DNA of 64,000 nt from Pyrrhosoma nymphula (lineage: Eukaryota; Arthropoda; Insecta; Odonata; Coenagrionidae). Below, piece by piece: positions 1 through 12,140 of the stretch (the first letter of the stretch is position 1; each line of letters starts with the position of its first letter). The notes below the pieces were generated by a model. That model saw only the letters and a program-made list of their open reading frames with translations. It made no database searches and was not told where the DNA came from. The translations under genes were made by a program, and so were the position numbers. The stretch is from the NCBI GenBank assembly GCA_963573305.1, contig OY754333.1, positions 18,721,013-18,785,012 on the forward strand, written 5' to 3'.

Positions 1-1262
1 TGACGTCGTTTGTTTTCTCACTTTCAAATCCCTGCGGAATTTTGCTCTAATCAGGGGCTATATTTTTGTAAATTGTCTTTTAAATGTATCATTATTTATT
101 ATTATTAATTTTTTCAGCACTTTTCGACACATCCTGATCCCGTTGAATTAATACTCACCTTTTCCAATCGAGTTTTATATGTAAAAATCGTCGCTGACTA
201 TCATTTCAAAAGGGCATTTAAACTCAGATCATAAAAATAATGCTGTATCGTATAATTTCGTATCCCAAGTCACCGCATTTGGACCAGATCGTGAGCGGTT
301 TACCGTAACGTGGCGAAAGTAAACGATGCATGACAATTGAATCAGGCAACCGTGACTGGTATGGGCAACGCGTGTAAATAAAGGCTCAGTCATTATAAAT
401 TCCCATGGCCAAGTGCTAAATGTGATAAGCATTATCGATTTTGAAGACAAATGTAAAACAATCGCAAAAACAACCTTTAAAGATGGATGTATCGGTGAAA
501 ACCCTCAAAATTTGGCGAAGGAAAAAGTTTGTGTGTGAATAGGTAGTTTTTTCCCATAAAATTAGGGTGCAAAGTTACTGCATGGTGCATGTTACGTAGA
601 AATGTATTATTTATTTTTGGGCATTTCAGTAAATGCAATTTGATGTTACAGTCCATGATAAGATGAAATAGAGGTTTGTTATGACAATTTGAATTAGACT
701 TAGCAGCCTGACGGAACTTAGAGTGATTACATGTAGCAGAATGTTGAACGCCGTAATAGGTTGCATAATAATGGTTAAGCAAAATAGGGTATAAAAGGAA
801 TTGATTGATTATTTGGATGGGTTACCTGAAAATTGACATCCTGGAGTTGGAATTGGTGGATGTTACAGTAAGAATAACAAATATTGAAATCACCTTTTCA
901 CTGGTTCTGATAAAAAATGATTGTATTCTAAGTGCCATTTATAGGTGCTTAATTTTTACATTTTTATTTTATTTTATAATAACTTAAACAAAATTTTTGT
1001 AGCTATGTGGATTTGTAGTTGTTGAAATATTATTTGTACTTTTGCTTGTCTGGTCAATCACCACACACTCATGCAGTTAACAGATTCATTTAATATGTTT
1101 TAAAAGAGTGTTGAAGGAATGTGTAAAGTTTTATGTTTGTATTGTGGCAAAATTCCCCATAAATTGATTGTAATTATTTGTTGGTTGATTCTAAATGAGG
1201 AAAAAAATGTAATTATAAATTGTTTTAATACTTCTAACTTTGTGCTGTTAATATTTTTAGCC
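1..1262. other. unassigned AT-rich DNA
   Basis: No recognisable gene. A minus-strand open frame at 477-782 (101 codons) is stop-free. It faintly recalls the C-terminal region of some non-LTR reverse transcriptases, but I could not align any diagnostic block, so no call is made. The rest is AT-rich with short homopolymer runs. Confidence 0.5.
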
Positions 1263-1291
1263 CTGATAATGTCTATAAAAGTTGACGAAAC
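1263..1291 (+). other. hammerhead-like core motif, copy 1
   Basis: The sequence shows CTGATAA (1263-1269), a short potential helix GTC/GAC, then GAAAC (1287-1291), followed by GTA and a GGC that can pair with the GCC just upstream. This follows the order of a hammerhead ribozyme core (CUGANGA, stem II, GAAA, then NUH before stem I). The position equivalent to the essential G8 is A, and an extra U precedes stem II. If it ever was a ribozyme it is probably dead. Chance similarity is possible. Confidence 0.25.
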
Positions 1292-2616
1292 GTAGGCAGA
1301 TACGCTGTAAGTATTTTAATTGACCAAAACTCCAGAAATTTTATATTTATTCATAATAACAGTCCTTAGCTACAAAGAAACAAGATGAACAGCTGTCGAG
1401 TAATATGCATAAAACTCAATGACTAAATACCTTTTCTGGCCATAGGAGCCAACTGCAAGATCATTTCTGTAGAACTAACCCATTTTGACTTAAACCCCTG
1501 TGGTTATTTGCAATTAGTTCAAAAGATGCGATGAATTGGTGTCCATATTTCTTCATCATTCAATATCCTGCGAAACCTGCTTGATACTATCAGCTTTTTG
1601 CTAAAAATGCATTTATATCAGATAGAGAAATATTAATGCATCCATGCTTCACCCATTTTCGCATAGAATACCACGTAATATCAAGCTCTAATTGCGAAAA
1701 AATAGCGTTTAAAAGGAGGATTTTGCGACTAACGTCAAACAGAGGACTTGTGTTATTAAAAGTTGGTAGAACTGAATTAAATGGCATGAATTCATACTAC
1801 GGTGGAGCCCCCTTCAATAACATTCCATTCCATTAGTTTTTTTATTTGGGCACAATTGCTTCCTCAGCTGATAAAGTCGGTCAGATTCACGGACGACCAG
1901 GCATTGCGTAGTCGATCATTGAAGAGAGGGCAAGTCTTGGTAAATGCATTAGCAAATCAATAAAGGAAATATGAATATATATTTATCATAAGAAAACATA
2001 AGGTATGTGATTTTCAAGGACAGACAAACCGATGCTGGTCATAAAAGTAGTAGGTAGGGCAAAAACTGAAGCAAGTGGAGCAATTTAATTACTGAATGTG
2101 GGAGAAGACACTCGTAAGAGGAGGAATATTAAGAGTCTAAAGAATAGGAGAGCGAGTATAAAGCAATGCATGAGTGTAAAAGAGACATGCATAACGAAGA
2201 AAAAAATTAAGAATGGGCCAGTTTTCTAGGCCCATCAGTAATAACTTAGTTCTTTGACTTGGTACTTCCGTGACGTGGTGGGTATGTTTGTATGCATTTA
2301 TGTATTGCCACAGAGGTCAATATGCACGTGGTATACATTTAAGTGACAAGAAGAACGTTTTGGACTAATTTCTATGCATAATCGTTCCAGGCGACAAGAG
2401 GAAACTACATGGACAGGAGAAAGGCGCCCAAGTTGTAATTATAATTTAAGATTCCAATGCCAGTTTCCACCCAAAATGTGAAGTCGGATTAGGTTTTAAC
2501 AATTAATAATTGTTTTTGAGCAGAATAAGACTCTAAAGAAGTATTTAGGCCCTTAATAATTAGCGTCAAGAATCCCTCAAAATAGACAAATATCCTCAGG
2601 ACAAAGCAAAGACAAT
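1292..2616. other. unassigned DNA
   Basis: No gene, repeat unit or terminal inverted repeat is recognised. Two opposed short frames at 1590-1836 overlap each other and have no family signature. Confidence 0.5.
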
Positions 2617-2860
2617 CGCCGGCGGCGGGTTAGTCTCTGTGCAAAACCAAAGGTCGCGGGATCGAATCCCGTTTGGGTTGGCTTATGAAGCAATTGGAGA
2701 ATCAACTCCCAGTGGCATGGTTGAGTGCGCCCGTCTATTTTTGTCTGTCAACATGGCTGAAGTAAAAGGCATTCCAATCTGTTTTTAGGAAAGTGCTAGA
2801 TAAGTAGGTAAAAGAAAACAGAATAAAAACATGTGATGTTAGCCCGTGCGTCACAAACAG
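2617..2860 (+). repeat. tRNA-derived SINE-like repeat (degenerate)
   Basis: A B-box-like sequence GGATCGAATCC lies at 2659-2669. It sits inside a T-arm-like hairpin, GCGGG/CCCGT around ATCGAAT (2656-2672). A weak A-box-like stretch (GGTTAGTCTCTG) lies about 30 bases upstream. There is no full cloverleaf, so this is not called as a tRNA gene. In insects such isolated pol III boxes followed by unrelated sequence usually mark tRNA-derived SINEs. The 3' limit is arbitrary. Confidence 0.4.
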
Positions 2861-4577
2861 TTTGCTTCATCATTTTCATATATCCACCATTGTCAGCGCG
2901 CTGGTGTCTCTTTCGTGGAATTTTCCCTTGCAGGTACCTTTTAATGAGTACTGATCAAGGTTTGGCGCGTGTACGCGTCCACGAAAATGTAGCGTTTAGG
3001 ATTGGTTGAAAAGGATCAGGTTTCTTAGAGGAGTGTGTCTATAGTTAGATACTAGATAAGAGCCAAGATAGGCAAGGTTTCCCCCATCTGGAGAGAGATT
3101 CCGGAAAAACATTTCTCTCATCGAATAAATCCGTTCGGGGGAGCTTCATTAAACCCCCTTGACGAAGGCGTAATGCGAGAGACAAAGGGGGGAAAAGTCG
3201 GCGAGGGGAATTCCCTCTAGTGGAACGCATTGTAAGTGGAGACGCACGCAGGGAGAGGGGGGAGCAGGCAGGACAAATGAAAAGGCTGGGATAGAGAGTG
3301 AGAGAGAGAAATTGAGGAAGGAGGGGTGTCAACCGTTTAACGGAATTGCGATTCGAATGTTTCGCCGCGTTAAGGTCTTAAGAGGAGCCTGGGAGGGTCG
3401 TCGGAGGTTGAAGAGAGAGATTGGGGTCGAAAAAGCACGAAAATCGAAAAAAAAAGGATGCCTGGTTGGGAGAAATGAGGGGAAAGGAGTTAGAATTGTA
3501 ACCCCTGTCCCCAAACCAGTCTCCTCCACCCTTCACTATTCATTTTAAATTCCTCCTTGCCTTAAAGCTTTTAATTGTTTAAATGAGCCTCGAATGAGCC
3601 CACTCTTGAATGTCAATTAACCGTGCCCAGGATTCAAGAATGGATTAAAAGGTGAAAATCTTTTCGGGAGATATTCCAGTTGTTTTTGTTTAACCAGAGA
3701 GCTCTGTAGGTGTAGCTCTGAGGTGCTCAAGATGAGTCATCTAGCAGTCTTAAGTGATTGCTAAGTGTGTGGGAGTGACTTCATATGCGTGACTAAATGT
3801 CATTGCCCTAGTTTGTAAATTCTGCATGTTCTACTTCCAATTTCTTTCCTGAAACTCATAACAATAACCTCACATTATTATTCCTATGGCAGTGGGTCAT
3901 TGATTCGGTATTATTATTTTTTCTCTTAGTTAAACAAATAACCTATGAAGTCCTTTTAAAGTTAAATGACTGTTATCATGCTTTAAATGCTCTTATCTAA
4001 ATATAATAATAATAAATGTACAACTCCAAATTCTTAAATGTACAACTTTTGTAACAACAATGAAGTAGCTTTAGGTAGCTTCAGTGGTAAAAAACACCAG
4101 TGTGGAAGCTACCATCCTTGATTTTAATGCAACGCTAGTCACACAAAAAAATTTAATTTTAAATAAATTATAAATATATATCGTTAAATATAACACGTGG
4201 CAAAAACATATCTAGTGAAGAAATTTAGACACATAAAGAGATACATAAAGAGCATACAAGAAAATTTTTTTTGTTACATGTTCGTTTCAGAAACTGACAA
4301 ATAAACTAAAATATAACTTTTAGGCCAAATATATAACTTTTTTTCTTTAGACAAAATAGAAAAAAAATGCAATAGTAAATATATATATATATTCACACAC
4401 ACACATCAAAAAAGAACATTTATATAATGATGATATATAGTGCAAGACCTTTAACACAATCTACAGAATTGCAAATTACATTCTCTCATTATGTTGCTTG
4501 TAATATCCTTTCCCGCGGTGAAAAAACCACGGTGATCCGGCGCAAATATATTTTCTTCTTAAAACTAGCTATAAGGA
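2861..4577. other. unassigned DNA with a G/A-rich block and microsatellite
   Basis: A purine-rich block (about 3150-3500) produces overlapping frames on both strands and looks like base skew rather than coding. A (TA)n run followed by (CA)n lies at about 4379-4407. Nothing else is recognised. Confidence 0.45.
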
Positions 4578-5700
4578 ATGCAGTTTCTTTTACTTTTGTC
4601 CATATCCCAGGGAAGTGTTCTCGGACCATATCTTTTTAATCTTTTCATAGATGATCTGGCTTCCCTAGTTCTTTCCTCACAAGCAAATACCCTTCTTTAC
4701 GCAGATGACTGCACAATTTTTAAGCAAATCCACAATTTCACGGACTGTTGTGATCTTCAGGATGCCTTAAACTCGGTCTCAGGGTGGTGCAATACCTGGA
4801 AACTCAAATGAAACCCAATAAAATGCAATTTTATATCTATTTCCATAAATAAAATCCCCCATTGATTTCAGTTACAATATAAATTCACTAAATCTCAATC
4901 GCGTCTCCTCCACTAAATACCTCGGCGTTATGATGGACCATAAACTCAACTACTCTGACCATATCATTTCAGTTAAAAATAAAGCAATGTCTCTGCTTGG
5001 CCTCCTCTACCGCTGCACACAAATTGCAGATAAACTAGCCTTACGGTCATATTTTTCGACTATTGTCATCCCAATAATCACGTATTGCTCCCCCATCTGG
5101 TCCATATCAGCTCCTTCTAACATTCAGACCATTCAGTCTATTACTTCTTTCTTCTACAATTTAGTTAAATATAGAGTATTTCATTTTTGAAATATGCCAA
5201 CTAAAACTATTATGCCTACACTATCCATTCTTAATCTCCCTAAACAATTTCTCAAATCTGACCTGAAACGTATCCACAGCATCCTCAACTCTGCCATTGA
5301 CTGTCCAGAACTGATTGGCAGTATCAACATTTAAGTTCCTTGTAGACCTACTCGCACACATTCGTTACTTCACATGCCCATCCGTAGATTATCCTTGGCC
5401 AAGCGGTCCCTCCTCTTCCGCCTCTCTCCCCAGATAAACTCACTTCCAGACAATATTGACCCGTTTTCACTTTCTTCTTCCTACACCTTTAACAGCCGTG
5501 CTCTTTCGCATCTCACTCGCAATTTTTAACTGCTTCTTTCTTTTTATATGTTTATTTGTATACATTGTTGCTGAGTTCATTGTTTTTGTTTGAATGCATA
5601 CGTATATCTTTTTCTTGTTTTGTTGTTGTTACATTGTGCCACTGTAAATTGGCAAGCATGCTGTATGTGGACAATTTTTATAATTAAATAAAAAATAAAT
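4578..5700 (+). mobile_element. 5'-truncated jockey/CR1-like non-LTR retrotransposon remnant
   Basis: The first open segment (4578-4811) holds RT block 4/5 motifs: QGSVLGPYLFNLFIDDL from 4608 and the catalytic YADD at about 4698-4709. It then stops. A second segment (4930-5190) continues with the region after the RT palm (KYLGVMMDHKLNYSDHI-like, then ITYCSPIW). Later in-frame pieces run to about 5527, ending near SHLTRNF. The reading frame is broken by stops and frameshifts. A short 3' tail ending in AATTAAATAAAAAATAAAT (about 5680-5700) resembles LINE tails of this class. The endonuclease and the first RT blocks are missing, as expected for 5' truncation at insertion. It is inactive. The clade (jockey versus CR1) is inferred. 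Confidence 0.85.
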
Positions 5701-6629
5701 ATCCAATTCAATTTAGATTTACGATAAAAAGGCAATTCATGTCTCTATGGAATATTAAACAGAATTTGATTTCTTTAAATATTTTAAGCCCTTGAAGTAA
5801 GCCTTATTCGTACAAAGTTGACGCGCTTTATATCAAACAACCAACCAAGTGTTTGGAAGTCAATACTTCCCGTCAATTTTGCGATTTTCATATTTTCTGA
5901 CATCCTTAAGCTGTATTCGCCATTGAATTTTCCCATCAAACGTGTCTCTTTTCCAATTTCTCACGGGAAATGGTCGCCCGATCGGATCCCAAAAAAACAC
6001 ACTTCAAGTAACGAAACAGTAATGGACTCGAACGTGGCGTTATTGCGTCACTTCCTTAGGAGCGGGTCAAGAGGGCGAGAAGAGGGAGCCATGTGTTTCG
6101 CCCGAATGAAACTCTGCCGAAACGAATCCGATTGCTTCCGAGGGTTGAAGTTTCCGTTGTTCTGCCGGCGTAGATCATGAAGTGCACACTCCTTCCCTCA
6201 AAGTTTTGCCCCCTTTAGAGCCCTTTTCGAGCACCTCCTTCATGTCGCCTCATTTTGCAGACGGCACAGTAGTACCCTTAAACTAGATTTTCGTGGAACA
6301 AGAAAGCCTCACGTACACATAAGTTACACTCGAAATGTAGTACTCCAATCTCTCCACCAGATATGGACTGTTCGTTCGTTCCACTGTTTCGACGAAGTTA
6401 AGGCCAAACGGCGTTGGACCGACGATTCACTTTAGGGCCTCCCGCGTGAGGCTCTACTATCTCCCGACTTAAATTTTGGGAACCACGCTCTGCTCCAGAA
6501 ATCCATCTAGGTCTTAATGCGATAATGTTCACTTCGCCATTTCCGCTCCCGGAGCCAGTTAAAAGTTTGCAAACTACATTGCCGGAAGATGTCGCCTCAA
6601 AATACAGTTGTGCAAACCATATCTATTCG
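5701..6629. other. unassigned DNA
   Basis: An open frame of 120 codons on the plus strand (5818-6180) has no recognisable domain, and its composition does not suggest coding. The stretch 6000-6560 is comparatively GC-rich, but no repeat boundary is visible. Confidence 0.4.
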
Positions 6630-6827
6630 TTAACCTATTATCAGTTCAGTACTTGATTGTTCTATGGTGTGATTAAAATTATAGGCGGTGTCAAGTATAT
6701 ATTGGCTAAGCAGAGAAACTTTTTCATTAACATTTTTAACAAATTCTGCTTCTCTGTGTGTTTTTTTTAAATAATCATTCAGCGTTCCACGTCTTCTGAA
6801 GGACGCTTTATCAGGAATAATGTGCAT
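6630..6827 (-). pseudogene. possible GIY-YIG-like fragment of a Penelope-like retroelement
   Basis: The 65-codon minus-strand segment contains TLNDYLKKTHREAEFVKN followed by SLLSQYILDTAYNFNH. This resembles the part of the GIY-YIG endonuclease of Penelope-like elements where a T/S-x-x-x-R-L-K-E-H-x-R-E helix is followed by a LAQH-ILDTGH-like stretch. The N-terminal GIY and YIG strands are not present, so the call depends on two weak blocks. Alternatively it is an unrelated chance frame. If correct it is a 3' remnant of an inactive element. Confidence 0.35.
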
Positions 6828-6897
6828 TAAAGATGGGATATCCTAATACCCTAACCAAAAAGTAGCCCTGGAAGCACTGAAAATCAAGGACTGGGAG

Positions 6898-7070
6898 TAG
6901 TACTCGTGTAGAACTTTCACGAAGGCAGGTTGTAGTAATGTAGGTAGTACATGGATAGTACACATGTCCTTGAGTTCTTAAACTGGGGGTAGTACCTTTC
7001 TAGTGGATTAGTACACATTGCTAATATTGCCAACACTTCTCATTGAAGTATTGGTATCACAAGTTAGTAC
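6898..7070. repeat. cluster of six TAGTAC motifs
   Basis: TAGTAC occurs at 6898, 6945, 6956, 6990, 7009 and 7065, all in the same orientation, within 173 bases. Related GTAC and AGTA words continue to about 7250. Dense short motifs of this kind often occur as subterminal transposase-binding repeats of DNA transposons. A stretch resembling hAT element ends (CATAGGCGTGTCC at about 7257) follows. No matching opposite end was found, so the element is not delimited. Confidence 0.4.
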
Positions 7071-7269
7071 AGAAGGCTAGTATTTCGAAAACTTCACTGC
7101 TGAGTAGTTACTACACTGAGGGATCTTAAGTATTCACTGTAAAGCACTTATCGTAGAATTGAGAATTATTGTACTGAGACTTCACTACTTGGTGCTGACG
7201 TCCATGTACTGATTACTTAACTCTGAGTACCACATGCTGGCAAGGGATATACTACCATAGGCGTGTCCA

Positions 7270-7430
7270 AGGCAGGTGCCACTGGTGCCGTGGCACCACC
7301 ACTAGATCGAGATTCTTTTCTAAGTTATACCCTTTTCCCGACTCTTGGCGGCTGGACGGTAGAGAGCTAGAGACTGTTCACTTTATGTTTCTACTCCTGG
7401 CACCACCACTATTCCTGGCACCACCACTCC
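7270..7430. repeat. GGCACCACCACT direct repeats
   Basis: GGCACCACCACT appears three times: near 7294, and twice spaced 18 bases apart at about 7400-7428. They lie just downstream of the hAT-end-like sequence. Possibly this is internal repeat sequence of a decayed DNA transposon. No coding assignment. Confidence 0.35.
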
Positions 7431-7707
7431 TGTAGTCCTGAACATGCCTATGTATACTACTGGAGATGAAAATTTCTGAATAGTATCAAATAAATCTTCC
7501 CAAAATGACGTGCAGGATGCATACACTCTGCAGCAGTCATAAAAACACACGCATGGGGACTGAGATGGTAAAAACAAACAACTAAAATCTCACAGCGATT
7601 ATCGAGCTAATGGATCATATCATCCAAGCCTTGAGTGCCTAGGGCATTAGTACAAGTTTAAAGTCTATGCTGCGGTTGCCAAGTAAATTAAATCCTAATT
7701 CCTGCAG

Positions 7708-8090
7708 TCATTCATTCATTCATTAGAGTAATCTACTGGTTAGAGGTAGGTTATGATGCCAGAGAAAATCCAACAGACTCTTACACGTGCCGTGCCCTTT
7801 CTACCTCCAGTCTTTCTTTCTTCATCTCAGTGTGTCCTAGATTTATTCATCCCGTCCATAAAGCCTATTCTCTTTCTTCCCCTTCCCCGCCTACCCAACA
7901 TCCTTCCCTCCATCACGGCCCTCAGCAAACCATCGTCCCTCATTACCGCTTCCAGCCACCTACCCTGCCTTCCCCTATTCACATCCACAAGTTTCCTCTC
8001 CTCACCAACCATTTCAAGCACTTCCTCATTTGTCTTCCTTACCATCCAACGTATCATCTCCATCCTCCTCCACACCCACATCTCGAACGT
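7708..8090 (-). mobile_element. RTE-type non-LTR retrotransposon 3' fragment (copy A)
   Basis: On the minus strand the frame carries FEMWVWRRMEMIRW, VLEMVGEERKLVD, GRQGRWLEAV and GRMLGRRGRGRKRIGFMDG. This is the typical C-terminus of RTE-like endonuclease/RT proteins of insects. Homology to the copy at 49850-50535 starts abruptly at FEMW (about 8090), so it is 5' truncated. The coding part ends in a stop shortly after GMNKSRTH. The 3' end carries a short tandem tail, TCAT repeated (7708-7725 on the plus strand), as in RTE elements that end in simple repeats. Confidence 0.8.
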
Positions 8091-8361
8091 TGCCAAGGTT
8101 ACGGTAACCAGCCCCTTCGGCGGCCCTCTCCGAGCGCTCAACGCATCCTCAGAAAAGCTACTCAATGAAAATTTAAGAAATGAAATGATGAACTAATGCT
8201 AAAGAAAGAAGGTGACGAGGAGAGAATAAAACCTCCTTACCGCTCCAATAATAATAAATAAAACATCTCAAACGCCTCCTTCTGTCATAGGATACTAAAA
8301 ATTTTGAGCATTTTTAATGAGTCAACAAAACGGAAAAAGAAACCGAATCCATTGTTTTATA

Positions 8362-8480
8362 AAGATGGGTTTGCACTGGTACGTTTATTGTGCAAGTTAC
8401 TTGCAGCAAGCGACTTTTGATGTAAATTACAGGTTTAAGATGCCCTGCAAGTTCGTTTGCAGGACTTTTAAATGTTTTGG
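8362..8480 (+). repeat. partial relative of the 24.2-kb MITE
   Basis: The stretch begins AAGATGGGTTTGCACTGG and continues ACGTTTATTGTGCAAGTTAC. It matches the left end of the element at 24218-24496 at most positions over roughly 60-80 bases. The right end is not found here, so it is a truncated or badly decayed copy. Confidence 0.5.
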
Positions 8481-10073
8481 CAAAGTGTTTGCGGAAGCGT
8501 ATTGTTGCCAGTGGAGTTCGTATTGTTGCCATTCACTGAATCGTGACTAAAATTATAATCCGCTGTTCCTCTTCATATCTTTTGCCGGTATTACCTGATC
8601 ACTGATCCAATTAAGTATTTTTGACTACGTATAGTACTCCACATGTCTTTCTAAAAATTAATTGTTAAAACCTTTTGTTACGTTAAGGCAGTTGTGTGAA
8701 ACAAAAATGGAGGGAAAATGAATTTTTTGAACCGCAAATCACTAGACCTACGTGGTTTTTAAAAACTCGAATTAATTTATAATTGGTACGCTTTCCGAAC
8801 TGTCCACAGCCGGGAGTGAATCCTGGACACCACCGTGCGCGACGAAAATAATTCGCGCCATGCTCCGGAAATAGGATTGAGCGGATGGATGTGCAAGTGG
8901 GTTTCAGGCACCTCGAAATGAAATGAAATCGCGTTAATTGCCATTTTACCCCCCTCGTCAAGTCATTCTGCGTGCTGCTGCTCTATTCCTTTTAGGAAAG
9001 AGAGATAGAGGCCAAGAGAGGGCGTTTAACTAGGTTTAGCGCGTCCGAAATTATCTGCTATTCTCCACTTCAGTGCCTGGATATCTCGATAGGCGTATGG
9101 GGCTGAGTGTAGAGAAAAAAATATTCCTTCCTCCTAAAGATGAGCTCTTTTTACTGGTCGGTGCATTTTGCTGACCAAGCATCGGTCGTTTTCCATTTTG
9201 GGAGTTTGGCTGGACGGTTTAATTTTTTTTCATTGCCGATCATATCTTGAAGTAAAAACATGTTTCTATTGTGTAGTCTCACCTACATCTAGAGCCGCGT
9301 CAGAGGCCTGTGGCAGGAAGTGTTAGGTCACCAGCTATGTAAAGGGTAAGGAACAGAATGGGGAGTGGATTATGGTGAATTTTATATAATATCAGGGCCA
9401 CGCTCGGTTTTCGCAATCGGCCATATTTAATGGATCTGCTGTGCAGTTAAATTGCCGAATGCATAGCTACTAGATGTGAAATCCTCGTGGCACCAATTAT
9501 ATATCATGGAAATACGAAATGGAAATGATGTCCATAAAAAAATGCATTATTCTTAATATTTATGAGCGAGTTGCGCGCGATATCCGTGATTGGTGGATCA
9601 ATTTTCGTAAAACATCGTGAGGCCGTCGTGGGATGGCCAACAGAAGAGGAACACTGAGTATTGATATGACTGGTAGTGCACAGTATTATATCAAAATAAA
9701 AATAATTTATCATGTTAATATTTCTGAAAATATAAACATAAACAATATTTTTATGTATTTATATTGATAACATAAAATACAAATAGACTTTGTATATTTA
9801 TTTGAAATTACACTATGTCCCTCTAGTGATAGTATTGTGAATTTATTCTAAGAGCTTCAATGTACATTACCACGCAATGACTCAACAGTCGGATAAGAGT
9901 TCATTGTACTGTAGTGCCTCTCCTCAATTGGCTATAGATATAGGAACTCTATACGCATGCGCACTGAGGTATTGCGAGCGCAAGCAAACAAGCAGGCTCT
10001 CTCGTCTCATCAATCTCTCTCTCCGTCTTCTCTATCCATCCGGAAGTGATGCTAGGCTTTCGTGAGACTATTC
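8481..10073. other. unassigned DNA
   Basis: No gene or repeat boundary is recognised. The region 9700-9830 is very AT-rich. Confidence 0.5.
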
Positions 10074-10277
10074 CCCATCCATAACAAGTGTTCCACTTCA
10101 ATAAGGAGTCTGAAGGTTTAACAATGAGTGGATACAGTCCTTGAACCTCGTAATATTCATTGTTAGTACGCTTTCATTATTACTTAAACCACGAATATGC
10201 ACTTATAAAACTGATATTCTGTTTGTTTGATCGCTAAACACAAGTATCCCATCCATAAGAAGCGTTCCACTTCAAAA
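10074..10277 (+). repeat. pair of short direct repeats
   Basis: CCCATCCATAACAAGTGTTCCACTTCA (first 20 bases CCCATCCATAACAAGTGTTC) at 10074 recurs as CCCATCCATAAGAAGCGTTC at 10248, with the same following CACTTCA. The spacing is 174 bases. This may be a partial tandem duplication or two subunits of one repeat. Sequence between the copies shows no obvious homology. Confidence 0.45.
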
Positions 10278-11960
10278 ACCGGCGTCACTTTCGTGCGTCA
10301 AGACGACATCTACTCTCTTCTAAATCAATGCGGTCACTCCATCCACCTATTCTTATATTATCCACATATACTTTCCTAATTCGGCCGAAACATCCCTGGA
10401 AGCAAAGGGTCATGAGAGAGACCGTAGTGGGTGGGTGATTGTAGCTGGGAATGGGCGATGAAGGATGTGGTGGAAGGAGGAGATTCGTTTGGGGAGCAGG
10501 AGCGGAGTGAAGACTGGGAGTTGGTTGTTGGAGTGAGGTGGGATATATCTGGGAGAGATGGAGGCAGGCAGTATCGCCGCTGCGAAGATAGGCCGCGGGG
10601 GTAGTTAGCTTTTATCAAAGGGGGCAGCCCCCTTTTCGGTTGGTTTGAGGGTGCAGTGCGACTACTTGCAATCGTCCGGCCAACAGCTCTTAATTAACGA
10701 AGTTTCTCGCCTCCACGAATCACCCCTGGAGGGGATGCGAAAGCCAATGGGGGCCCTATCTAAGAAAAGGGTTTCGAGGATTCAGTGGAAGGGGTTGATA
10801 TTGGAGGGAGATGAACCCTTAAAGAGGTTAAATGGATTGGTTCTCTTGCCGAGGTTGGGCTTAAAGGTTTGAAAGATTTCGAAGATGAACGTGCATATGA
10901 ATTTGTTCGCGGGGAAAATTATATGAATAATCCGTTTGTAATTCACTTCAGTAGTTGACCACATTGTTAAAATCCATTGCATAGTTGTCGGGGATTTGGT
11001 CCATAAAACGCAACACATAACTAAGCTGCTAACTAATCCATAATAATTTTAAATCTTTATTAGTTCTACTAAGTATTGTAACAGGTTTATCCTGACACCA
11101 TACTTAGCGTTCGGAAAGTAAACAAAAAATTGTGACATTAATTATCAGTACAGGATTGATGTACTGACAAATAATGTGATATTGTGGATGAATAATCCGT
11201 TTTTTCAAGCAATAGGATATTTATTCGACAAAATCCTTGTCAATAATTCTATTCTAAGATGTCTTCGCTGATGCCCTTAGTTTCTCCCTACTCAATGCTG
11301 ACTCACTTCTACCTTAGTGGTCTATTCTCATAATAATTCTTTACTCTGTCTTTGATATCCCGACGTGGACGTTTCTTCTGCACGTCCTACATTCATATTA
11401 CATTCATGGCGGCCATCCTTAATGCCACAAAAAATGTTAAAGCCTTTGAGGAAATCATTGCATGAGATTAATACCGCAAGAATGGCACAAATACATTCAA
11501 GTAGTGTCTGAAGTGGATGGAGAAGAAAAAATATAATTTTTTTGAACTTTGAAGTCAGTGTAAAATGTGTGAGAAGCACATAAAGAGACTAAAAGAAGTG
11601 TCGACCTTTAATGAAAGAGGGAAACGTTTAATGGGAAAGAGAACAAAAATGAATGATTTGTTTCCAAGGGAAGAAGTTTTTCAATAATAGAATAACCCGA
11701 GAAGCCACCGCGATAAGGGATTGAATACAAATGATTGCACTGTCTAATATAGGACAATGGTGTCCCACGAGCAAGGAGGTGGAAATTCTTAGCTTATTTT
11801 CATTCTAACTCCACATCAAACAATTAGCAACAAACCATTAACATAATTTAAATTAACAGAGCATTTACAAGTTTACTTAAGGTCTTTTAAGGTTGATTTG
11901 ATTCACTAATTCGGTGGAAATAGCACTGAAATCGGCACCTTTGGCTGAAACAATTATCCA
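10278..11960. other. unassigned DNA
   Basis: The interval 10380-10620 is G/A-skewed and gives a proline/serine-rich frame on the minus strand, which looks like low complexity. A frame at 10645-10872 has no family motif. Nothing else is recognised. Confidence 0.45.
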
Positions 11961-12140
11961 TTGGAAAGAGAGCTTATAGATGAGATTATGAGGAGGTAGT
12001 GTTTGAAATAGGTAAAAAGGGGCGAATGGTTTCATAAGGCTATGATAGAGCGGAGGATGTAGAGTAAGCGGGTAAGAGGATAAAAGAGAATAGCTTTTAT
12101 GGGTGGCACGAAAAAGACTAGCATATGTGCTGACATGAAG
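11961..12140 (+). mobile_element. decayed RTE-type LINE 3' fragment (copy C)
   Basis: There is no open frame, but the nucleotide sequence tracks copy B (49850-50535) over its 3' coding part. CTTATAGATGAGATTA, then AAGGGGCGAATGGTTT, GATAGAGCGGAGGATG, AGTAAGCGGGTAAGAGG and GACATGAAGGAAGTA correspond in order to the copy B positions coding IDEIRG, IRGDGLL, IEGRMLGKRGRG and GMKEG. Several indels destroy the frame. It is the oldest of the three copies, judging by divergence. Confidence 0.6.

Noticed and set aside
477..782. 101-codon minus-strand frame resembling a LINE C-terminus
   Set aside because: Only a vague similarity in spacing of aromatic and basic residues. No RT or endonuclease block could be aligned.
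7753..8196. 147- and 112-codon plus-strand frames rich in Pro/Ser/His
   Set aside because: They are antisense shadows of the minus-strand RTE fragment.
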